A stretch of DNA of 13,638 nucleotides from an uncultured Actinomycetes bacterium (GTDB taxonomy: Bacteria > Actinomycetota > Thermoleophilia > Solirubrobacterales > 70-9), in NCBI GenBank assembly GCA_937907435.1, contig CALCIA010000185.1:1-13638 (forward strand). Direction: 5' to 3'. The notes under the pieces were generated by a model. The model ran no database searches and had not been told where the DNA came from. It saw nothing but the letters and a program-made list of their open reading frames with translations. Positions within the stretch are counted from its first letter, which is position 1. The number at the start of each line of letters is the position of its first letter. This document shows positions 1 to 7,588 of the stretch, in pieces. Made by a program: the position numbers and the translations under genes.

Positions 1-32
1 CCAGGACCCCCATGAGGAGCCCAGGACCTCCC
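1..32. repeat. Partial copy of a dispersed palindromic repeat (family D)
   Basis: Bases 1-32 match the reverse complement of 13453-13484 with one mismatch (base 6). Bases 5-27 are identical in direct orientation to 13492-13514. Near 13.5 kb the two arms form a full palindrome, so this is probably one arm of a copy whose other arm lies to the left of the window. The repeat sits 53 bp past the stop of the TetR gene. It has no coding potential I trust. It could be a REP-like element or a terminator arm. The repetition itself is seen directly; its class is inferred. Confidence 0.75.
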
Positions 33-84
33 TCGGACGGCCGCAAGCGCCCCGAGCCTGCCCGTCCCCCCGCCGTCCCGACAC

Positions 85-693
85 TCAGTCAGTGACGAGC
101 AGATACCGCGCCGACGCAGCGCCGGCCTGCAACGCCGGGGCCATATCCCGGCTCGGGTCGCTCAGGGACTGGAGGGCGAAGCCGTCGGCTACGGCGAGGA
201 GGTAGGCGACGACCGCCTCGGCGTCGAAGCGGAGGGAGAGGATGGCCTCCTCCTCCTTGGCGCGGAAGACGTTGGCGACGTGGGAGCGGGTCGCCTCGAA
301 GAGCTGGCCGACCTCGCGCTGGATGTCGGGGTTGCGGCGGCCGGCGGAGAAGAGCTCGTAGAGGAGGAGGAAGTAGCCGGGATCGTTGTCGATCATGTCG
401 GTGAGGCTGGAGACGAGGACGTCGAGGACGTCGTCCGCCGTCTCCGCCTCGGACAGCATCTGGTCGAGGCGGGCGATCCGCAGTTCGGTGTCCCGGCGCA
501 CCACCTCGACGAGGAGGCGCTCCTTGGTCCCGAAGTAATAGTGGAGGAGGCCGCGGCTGACCCCGGCCTCGCGGGCGACGTGCTCGAAGGTCGAGCCCGC
601 CGCCCCGCGCCGGGCGACGCTGTCGCGCATCGCGTCGACGATGCGCTGCGCCTTGTCGCCGCTGAGTTGACGCTCTTTGGTCCCGGCCTCCAC
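85..693 (-). CDS. TetR/AcrR-family transcriptional regulator
   Basis: A DNA-binding repressor that would respond to an unknown ligand. Residues about 8-60 are a TetR N-terminal helix-turn-helix: the recognition region reads EHVAREAGVSRGLLHYYFGTKE, followed by LLVEVV, which is diagnostic of the family. The C-terminal part (about 75-202) is helical and fits the dimer/ligand domain, with an aromatic stretch YFLLLYELFSAGRR. The 202-residue length is normal. The frame opens further up, at a GTG at 768, but that start has no ribosome-binding site and would run 53 bp into the upstream gene. The GTG at 693 lies 22 bp after the upstream stop and has a weak GGCGAG at 7 bp spacing, so I prefer it. The gene lies downstream of the small membrane protein gene on the same strand, probably as one transcript; the operator candidate at 1172-1189 would then give autoregulation. 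The family call is firm; target and ligand are unknown. Confidence 0.88.
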   Translation of the reverse strand: MEAGTKERQLSGDKAQRIVDAMRDSVARRGAAGSTFEHVAREAGVSRGLLHYYFGTKERLLVEVVRRDTELRIARLDQMLSEAETADDVLDVLVSSLTDMIDNDPGYFLLLYELFSAGRRNPDIQREVGQLFEATRSHVANVFRAKEEEAILSLRFDAEAVVAYLLAVADGFALQSLSDPSRDMAPALQAGAASARYLLVTD

Positions 694-715
694 CGAGTGA
701 CTCGCCGCCTGGACC

Positions 716-1153
716 CTAGGCGCCGTTGATGCTGGTGGTGCTGGTGTACTCGAACTCCTCTTCGGCACCGAAGAGCGCGTCGAGGACCGCCTTGCGCGCG
801 TCCTCGCTGACGACCAGGGCGACGATGCCGCCGACGATCGCGAGCAGGATCAGTTTGCGCAGCGGGTGCCGCTTCTTCTTCGGCTTCTGCAGCCGGTCGC
901 GCGCTTCCTGCAGCGCTTCGGCGGCCTGGCGCATTTCCTTCTGCACCTTCTTGTCCGAGGTCACCGCCTTGACGGTGCCCTTGCCGTTCCCGGTCGCGCG
1001 GCCGTAGGCCTTCTTGGCGGAGTTGAACGCGTCCTTGAGGTTGTCGCGCAGATCTTCGTCCTCGATCAGGCGCTGGACGTACGGATTTTCACGCGCGGCT
1101 TCGTACAGGTCTCCGGCGCGATCTGCCGTCTGGCTCGTCTTGGTCTTGGACAT
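716..1153 (-). CDS. Small single-pass membrane protein, unknown function
   Basis: A 145-residue protein of no family I recognise. Residues 1-90 are hydrophilic, charged and probably helical (ENPYVQRLIEDEDLRDNLKD; later KKVQKEMRQAAEALQEARDR, coiled-coil-like). A basic stretch at 91-100 (PKKKRHPLRK) runs into one transmembrane segment at about 101-117 (LILLAIVGGIVALVVSE). A short acidic tail follows (AEEEFEY). The arrangement suggests a C-terminal membrane anchor with most of the protein in the cytoplasm. The ATG at 1151-1153 is preceded by a purine-rich GAGGGAGAAGGG, so the start is well supported. It ends 22 bp before the preferred start of the TetR gene, and the two are likely co-transcribed. 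A link to the target of that regulator is inference from position only. Confidence 0.85.
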   Translation of the reverse strand: MSKTKTSQTADRAGDLYEAARENPYVQRLIEDEDLRDNLKDAFNSAKKAYGRATGNGKGTVKAVTSDKKVQKEMRQAAEALQEARDRLQKPKKKRHPLRKLILLAIVGGIVALVVSEDARKAVLDALFGAEEEFEYTSTTSINGA

Positions 1154-1171
1154 CCCTTCTCCCTCGCTGAT

Positions 1172-1195
1172 CTAGGCGGTTTCGCCCAGGATATA
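1172..1195 (-). promoter_or_regulatory. Candidate promoter -10 with overlapping operator palindrome
   Basis: On the minus strand a TATATC hexamer (1195-1190) lies about 37 bp before the ATG at 1153. Directly after it, where transcription would begin, is the imperfect palindrome CTAGGCG-GTTT-CGCCCAG (1172-1189) with a single mismatched pair at 1174/1187. TetR regulators usually bind such short palindromes over their own promoter, and a TetR gene is second in this transcript. I see no convincing -35. CCCGC/GCGGG arms at 1196-1213 form only a 5-bp stem and are too weak to call a terminator of the upstream glycosyltransferase gene. Confidence 0.35.
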
Positions 1196-1243
1196 CCCGC
1201 GATTAGCAGCGGGACACCGCGACGGACGTTCGGACCGCCGCGA

Positions 1244-2793
1244 TCACTCCGGGCCGACGCCGTCGAGCAGGACCCCGTTGGTGCGGAAATCGAGCTTCGC
1301 GTCGCGCAGGCGGCGCAGCCGCAACGGCGCCAGCCCCGGCTCCTGGAAGCGGTAGCGACGGATGTAGAGGCGGCCGGTGTCTTCGCGGGCGACCTGGTGG
1401 AACCCCGGCCCGAGCAGCCGTCGCGGCGGGGCCGGCGCGGCGCCGTCGGAGACGAAGTCGACTTCCTTGACCAGCCAGTCGTAGCCTTCCTTCGCCCGCA
1501 CCTGGATCGCGCCGGTCGAGAGGTAGTAACGGAGCGGCGCCTCGCCGAGCGTCCAGGTGACCGTCGCCCGCGGCCCGTTCGGATCGCCGATGCTGGCGGC
1601 GACGGCGCTCCAGTTCGGGCGCTGGAACTGTTCGTCGGCGCTCGCCAGGAGGCAGAAGCCGAGCGAGTAGGCGAAGAGGAGCGCGCCGATCACGCTGCCG
1701 AGGCGGCGCGAGGCGGGCGAGCTGATCGCGATCCCGACCGCGGCCAGCAACGGCACCAGCGCCGGGATCAGGTTGCGGGCGAGGACGAAGTCCTTCGACG
1801 CGGCCACCAGCGCCAGCGCCGCCGGGATGCCGATGCCGGCGGCGACGAGAAGCAGCGGCCGGCCCGCGGCGCGCCGCTCCCGCCCGGCCCGTCTGCGCAG
1901 CAGCAGCGCCAGCGCCGCCAGGGTCAGCGCCAGCGGCACGAAGGCGAACCAGGGCCGCTCCGGCCGGCCGATGATGTCGCCGGTCTCCCCGGTGACGAAG
2001 GTTGCCGCCGTTTCCGCCAGCCGGTGGCCGAGGCTGAAGTTGCCGATCCAGTCGGCATGGCCGAGCGACATCTGGTGGATCGCCACCGGCGCCACCGCGA
2101 TCGCGCACCCGGCCAGGACCGCCATCCCGGCGAGGCTCCGGCGCAACCCGCGGCGGCGCAGCAGCATCAGCGCCTCGGCGAGGATCGGGAAGGCGACAAA
2201 GTAGTGCGTGGCGATCGCGAGGCCGGACCAGATCCCCCACCAGACGAAGTCGCGCCGCCCGCCGCGCCGTTCCGCTCGCAGCCAGTAGAGGGCCGAGAGC
2301 GCGCCGAAGAGCGTCACCAGCGCGTAGGCGCGCGCCTCCTGCGAGTACCAGAGCATCATCGGGTTGACCGCGACCAGCGCCGCCGCCCAGAGTCCGGCGC
2401 GGCGGCCGCGCAGCTCCACGCCGATCAGGTAGGCGACCGGGACCGTCAGCACCCCGGCGGCCGCCGACACCGTCCGCAGGCCGAATTCCCCGGTGCCGAC
2501 CAGCTGCGTCCAGACCCAGGCGATCGCGTAGTAGACCGGCGGCGTCGACTCGCTGAACCAGACCGCGTGCATCGCGTGGCCGAAGCCGGCGCGGAGCACG
2601 CGGCTGGCGGTGACGACCTCGTCGTGGTGGTAGCTCTGCACGCCGAGCGTGGCGAAGCGCAGGGCCGCCGCGAGGACGGTCAGCCCGGCGACGATCCAGA
2701 AGGCGCGCGAGCGCTCCCGCGCCCAGTCGAGCGGCGAGCGCCGGCGCTCGGTCGGGGCGGTGCGCGGGGTGCGAGGGAGAGTCGCCGCCTCCA

Positions 2794-2794
<1 letters not shown>
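1244..2794 (-). CDS. Family 39-type (GT-C) membrane glycosyltransferase
   Basis: A 516-residue polytopic membrane enzyme expected to move a sugar from a polyprenyl-phosphate donor to a protein, lipid or polysaccharide on the outer face of the membrane. After a basic cytoplasmic N-terminus comes the first membrane helix (about 32-51). The first outer loop holds YHHDEVV, with D58-E59 as the likely catalytic/metal acidic pair of GT-C enzymes. Then come SESTPPVYYAIAWVW (81-95) and YSQEARAYALVTLF, both typical of the family 39 and ArnT-like group. About ten more hydrophobic segments follow to residue 400, then a soluble C-terminal part of about 100 residues. The ATG at 2794 overlaps the lon stop as TGATG and has no Shine-Dalgarno sequence of its own, so translation is probably coupled to lon. 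Donor and acceptor cannot be read from the sequence. The family is confident; a Lon-linked envelope role is inference. Confidence 0.85.
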
Positions 2795-5180
<2,386 letters not shown>

Positions 5181-5184
<4 letters not shown>

Positions 5185-5624
5185 GGACGCTCTATCGGCA
5201 CCTGGTGCGTGGTTTCCTGCGGGTCGCGCAGCGGCAGTTCGATCGTCAGGAGGCCGTCTTCGTAGTTGGCGACGGAGCGGTTGCCGTCGACCTCGACCTG
5301 CAGCTCGACCACGCGGCGGAAGGGGCCGGAGGGGATCTCGATCTGTTGGTAGACGCGGCCTTCGGTCTCCTGCAGGGCGCGGCGGCCGACGATCGCCAGC
5401 TGGCGCCCCGAGACCTCGATCCCGATCTCGGTGAGGTCGACGCCCGCGAGGTCGACTTTGACGACCGCGCGCTGCGGGTCGTCGACGTAGTAGACGTCGA
5501 CGTTCGGCGAGAAGCCGGAGGCCCGGCGGCTGACGTAACGGGTGCGGCTCCAGGGATCGCCCATCAGCTGGTCCATCTCCCGGCGCATCCGCGCGAAGTC
5601 GGCGAAAAGGTCGCGCTGCGGCAT
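5181..5624 (-). CDS. hsp20: Hsp20/alpha-crystallin small heat-shock protein
   Basis: An ATP-independent holdase of 147 residues that binds unfolding proteins in the cytoplasm. A short N-terminal arm (1-37, RMRREMDQLMGDPW) leads into the alpha-crystallin beta-sandwich (about 38-132). This opens with SPNVDVYYVDD, contains KVDLAGVDLTEIGIEVSGRQL and ends with the signature NYEDGLLTIELP (120-131). A C-terminal V-P-I (142-144) fits the I/V-X-I/V oligomerisation motif. Length and layout are normal. The ATG at 5622-5624 has a close GGAG just upstream. The stop overlaps the lon start by four bases (ATGA). A perfect inverted repeat lies 13 bp before the start codon and may be the operator for this and the coupled lon and glycosyltransferase genes. 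Confidence 0.95.
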
Positions 5625-5637
5625 CGCTCCGACACAT

Positions 5638-5658
5638 TACCCACGTCACGGGTGGGTA
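5638..5658 (-). promoter_or_regulatory. Perfect 7-7-7 inverted repeat upstream of hsp20, candidate operator
   Basis: Arms TACCCAC (5638-5644) and GTGGGTA (5652-5658) are perfect inverted repeats around the 7-base spacer GTCACGG. The inner arm ends 13 bp before the hsp20 ATG. Geometry (7-N7-7) and position resemble the HAIR operator of the heat-shock repressor HspR, but the arms do not match its CTTGAGT/ACTCAAG consensus, so another repressor, or an RNA hairpin over the leader, is equally possible. GTCACGG recurs at about 5664-5670. No clear -10/-35 was found between here and 5693. Confidence 0.45.
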
Positions 5659-5693
5659 CGGGGGTCACGGCGCGACTCGGTGGGTCGGCGCCG

Positions 5694-5900
5694 TCAGGCG
5701 GAGACGGCGCGGCCGGTGGAGGCCCAGCGAGGCGCCCTCATCAGGAGCACCGGCTGGCGCGGTGGGACGAGGCCCTCGGGACGGTTGGGCCGGAAGGTCG
5801 CGCAGGTCTCGCCGAGCTCCAGGGCGCACAAGTGATTCTTGTGGAAATAGCAGTCCTCGCAGGTGGGGGCTTTGGGCTTGCGCGGCATCGGCCCGGGCAT
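5694..5900 (-). CDS. Small four-cysteine protein (CX2CX7CX7C), probable metal binder
   Basis: A 68-residue basic, soluble protein of unknown function. Near the N-terminus it reads PTCEDCYFHKNHLCALELG then ETCATFRPNRPEG; the four cysteines are spaced C-x2-C-x7-C-x7-C, and a histidine lies between the second and third. That regular spacing points to a bound zinc or iron-sulfur cluster and argues that this is a real gene. The tail (about 44-68) is low-complexity and lacks motifs. The frame is open to 6035, but the stretch beyond the first in-frame ATGs looks like non-coding GC-rich sequence. ATGs at 5900 and 5888 are both possible, neither with a good ribosome-binding site; I give the longer. 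It lies 69 bp upstream of hsp20 on the same strand and may share its transcript, which hints at, but does not show, a stress or redox role. Confidence 0.7.
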   Translation of the reverse strand: MPGPMPRKPKAPTCEDCYFHKNHLCALELGETCATFRPNRPEGLVPPRQPVLLMRAPRWASTGRAVSA

Positions 5901-5982
5901 GAAAGCAACCCGGCGGCGGGCGCGTCGGGCACGAATCCGCAAATCGCTACATCTGCGTAACAGGGCCTTCACGTAAGCCCCG

Positions 5983-6017
5983 CGTCTTGCGAGACGGCCG
6001 GGCGGCGTCGCTAACAT
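5983..6017 (+). promoter_or_regulatory. Candidate promoter for leaderless fatty acid hydroxylase mRNA, with small inverted repeat
   Basis: In the 125-bp divergent gap, TAACAT (6012-6017) fits a -10 element and lies 8 bp before the ATG at 6026. Transcription would start at or next to the start codon, which has no Shine-Dalgarno sequence; this fits a leaderless mRNA, common in actinobacteria. A weak -35 (TTGCGA, 5987-5992) lies 19 bp upstream of it and sits inside the inverted repeat CGTCT-TGCG-AGACG (5983-5996), a possible binding site. No convincing promoter was seen for the opposite gene ending at 5694. Confidence 0.35.
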
Positions 6018-6025
6018 TCGGCCAG

Positions 6026-6649
6026 ATGGAGGCACACGAACGCACCCAGCGGCTGGCCGAATCGCCGCCGATCTTCAAGAACGGATTCCTCGATTTCTTC
6101 TCCCGCGTGCACCCCTCGCTGCCCGCGATCATCTTCATCCCGGTGATCGTCGCGGCGGAGTGGATCGGTGCGACCAAGGGCTGGAGCGCCTTGCAGCTGA
6201 TCCTCATCTCGCTCGGCGGGCTCGCCTTCTGGACGCTGACCGAGTACTGGCTCCACCGCGTCCTCTTCCACTGGGAGCCCGACAACGCGGTCGGCCGGCG
6301 GATGCACTTCATCATCCACGGCGTCCACCACGACCATCCCAACGACAAGATGCGTCTGGTGATGCCGCCCTCGGCCTCGATTCCCCTGGCGGCGCTCTTC
6401 TTCCTCGGCTTCTGGCTGGTCCTCGGCGACGCCGCCTTCCCGGCCTTCGGCGGCTTCATGATCGGTTACCTCGTCTACGACTACATGCACTACTACGTGC
6501 ACCACTTCGTGCCCAAGTCGCGACTCCTGAAGATGATCCGCGAGGCCCACATGCGCCACCACTTCCAGGACCACCGTTATGGCTACGGCGTCTCCTCCCC
6601 CCTCTGGGACGTCGTCTTCCACACCCTGCCGAAAAAGCGCAAGCACTAG
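6026..6649 (+). CDS. Fatty acid hydroxylase superfamily membrane protein
   Basis: A 207-residue integral membrane di-iron enzyme of the fatty acid hydroxylase/sterol desaturase superfamily, most like fatty acid 2-hydroxylases. Using iron and O2 it would hydroxylate an acyl chain or related lipid at the cytoplasmic membrane face. The histidine clusters are complete: HRVLFH (H77, H82), HFIIHGVHHDH (H94, H98, H101, H102, H104), HYYVHH (H155, H159, H160) and HMRHHF (H175, H178, H179), then H183. Membrane segments lie at about 31-48, 54-72, 119-134 and 138-153. HHDHPNDKMRLVMPP resembles the corresponding stretch of 2-hydroxylases. No cytochrome b5 domain is fused, so an external electron donor is needed. 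The ATG at 6026 is chosen over a TTG at 5987 because a candidate promoter lies between them. It is the only plus-strand gene here. The superfamily is certain; the substrate is unknown. Confidence 0.9.
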   Translation: MEAHERTQRLAESPPIFKNGFLDFFSRVHPSLPAIIFIPVIVAAEWIGATKGWSALQLILISLGGLAFWTLTEYWLHRVLFHWEPDNAVGRRMHFIIHGVHHDHPNDKMRLVMPPSASIPLAALFFLGFWLVLGDAAFPAFGGFMIGYLVYDYMHYYVHHFVPKSRLLKMIREAHMRHHFQDHRYGYGVSSPLWDVVFHTLPKKRKH

Positions 6650-6771
6650 CCGCGCCTCCCCTGGCGATGCCGGGGGGCGCATCGCGGCGTCGTGGCTCGG
6701 GTCACGTGCTAATGCACGCTCCCCTCGCTACTCCTTGCGCTGCTGGCCCGGCATCGCCAGGGGAGGCGCGG
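6650..6771. repeat. Long inverted repeat: perfect 25-bp arms around 72 bp (palindrome A)
   Basis: Arms at 6650-6674 and 6747-6771 are perfect reverse complements over 25 bp, beginning on the base after the hydroxylase stop codon. The arms include CTCCCCTGGCGATGCC. The 72-bp interior has its own small hairpin, CGTGC-TAAT-GCACG, around 6714-6727. I see no gene and no target-site duplication. It could fold as a terminator for the plus-strand gene (there is no T tract), be a structured RNA, or be a miniature inverted-repeat or REP-type element. Confidence 0.8.
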
Positions 6772-6784
6772 GGGGCTGGCCCAC

Positions 6785-6835
6785 CGGCGAGTTCGCACTT
6801 ATCCGCGCATACCGCGGATAAGTGCGAACTCGCCG
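6785..6835. terminator. Perfect 23-bp palindrome with 5-nt loop (palindrome B), likely bidirectional terminator-like hairpin
   Basis: Arms 6785-6807 and 6813-6835 pair perfectly around the loop CATAC. The element lies between the convergent hydroxylase and usp genes and spans the last codons and the TAA (6799-6801) of usp. The stem is far stronger than an ordinary terminator, but no T tract follows on either strand. It could end transcription by another mechanism, protect mRNA 3' ends, or be a dispersed repeat that became part of the gene. Confidence 0.7.
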
Positions 6836-7518
6836 TCGCCGTTGGCGGCGGGGACGACCATGCGGTGGTCTTCGGGGCCGGGGCGGAGGATCATCACCTC
6901 GGCAGGGGCGCGCTCCAGGAGCCAGACGAGGTCGTCGCCGGAGAGGCCTTGGGTGCCGGTGGCGCCGGGGGAGACGACGACGCGGTCGAAGTCCTCCTCG
7001 GCGAGCAGGCGGGCGAGGGCGTGGCGGTAGGTGCGGCCGCGCTCGATGCGGGCGTCGACCGGGACGCCCTTGCCGCCGGCGCGCTGTTCGATCGCCTCCA
7101 GCATCGCCATCGCCCGGTCGGCCTCGACCGGGATCGCGCAGTCGAGCGGCAGGCTCTTCGGTACCGCGGCGAGGTAGGCGGGCATCAGGGTGGCGCCCTC
7201 GGCGCGGGCGAGGCGGAGTGCGGCGTCGACCGCGCGGCGCGAGATCTCGGTGCCGGTGAACGGCATGAGGATGTGGTGGACGGCTTCCGGTTCGGCGGGC
7301 GCCCGGCGGCCGAGGCGGGACCGGGCGAGGAAGAAGCCGCCGGCGAGTCCGAGGACCAGGGCGACCGCGACGAGGATGTGCTCGAGGCGGATGGCAAGAG
7401 CGCCGGCGGCCAGCGCGGCGGTGGGCGCCGCGCGAGGGCCGAGCCCGACGGCGACCGCAGTGCCGGCGACGAACCCGTGGGCGACGAGCGCGGGGGTGGC
7501 CACGGCGAACGCGCTCAC
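6799..7518 (-). CDS. Membrane-anchored universal stress (UspA-type) protein, last gene of kdp operon
   Basis: A 239-residue protein. The N-terminus is hydrophobic: about 4-27 is a possible first membrane helix and 47-65 (HILVAVALVLGLAGGFFLA) a clear one, followed by a basic linker (RSRLGRR). A Usp fold fills about 79-213: HHILMPFTGTEISRRAVDAAL, ERGRTYRHALARLLAEEDFDRVVV, SPGATGTQ, ending AEVMILRPG. The usual ATP-binding G-x2-G-x9-G(S/T) is only half present (G185, G188), so ATP binding is doubtful. The frame opens at a TTG at 7560, but the GTG at 7518 has AGGGGAGG 7 bp upstream and is the likely start; a TTG start would lie in the hairpin at 7534-7566. The last 11 or so residues (GEFALIRGMRG) are encoded by palindrome B. 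Position after the kinase-less kdpD suggests a potassium or osmotic sensing role, which is inference. Confidence 0.85.
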   Translation of the reverse strand: MSAFAVATPALVAHGFVAGTAVAVGLGPRAAPTAALAAGALAIRLEHILVAVALVLGLAGGFFLARSRLGRRAPAEPEAVHHILMPFTGTEISRRAVDAALRLARAEGATLMPAYLAAVPKSLPLDCAIPVEADRAMAMLEAIEQRAGGKGVPVDARIERGRTYRHALARLLAEEDFDRVVVSPGATGTQGLSGDDLVWLLERAPAEVMILRPGPEDHRMVVPAANGDGEFALIRGMRG

Positions 7519-7533
7519 GACGACGCCTCCCCT

Positions 7534-7566
7534 CGACGCTTGTCGCCCTCTGGGCGACAAGCGTCG
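7534..7566 (-). terminator. Perfect 15-bp hairpin with 3-nt loop between kdpD' and usp (hairpin C)
   Basis: Arms 7534-7548 and 7552-7566 (CGACGCTTGTCGCCC and its complement) pair perfectly around TCT. The hairpin begins 22 nt after the kdpD' stop and ends directly against the usp ribosome-binding site. No U tract follows in the minus-strand transcript, so a classical intrinsic terminator is not supported. An attenuator, RNA-stability element or REP-like insertion that sets usp expression apart from the kdp genes fits better. Confidence 0.65.
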
Positions 7567-7588
7567 GTGGCGGAAGTGGGGCGGGGGC

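Noticed and set aside
694..768. GTG start at 768 for the TetR gene
   Set aside because: It overlaps the upstream gene by 53 bp without a ribosome-binding site, and the extra Ser/Pro/Ala-rich residues are atypical of the family. It is not fully excluded.
5185..5649. N-terminal extension of Lon to 5649
   Set aside because: This stretch is hsp20 read in another frame and is Arg/Pro-rich. Lon proper begins at the ATGA overlap at 5184.
5638..5658. HspR HAIR operator
   Set aside because: The spacing fits but the arm sequence does not match CTTGAGT/ACTCAAG. Kept only as an unassigned inverted repeat.
7519..7560. TTG start at 7560 for the usp gene
   Set aside because: It would lie in the perfect hairpin and lacks a ribosome-binding site, whereas the GTG at 7518 has a strong one at ideal spacing.
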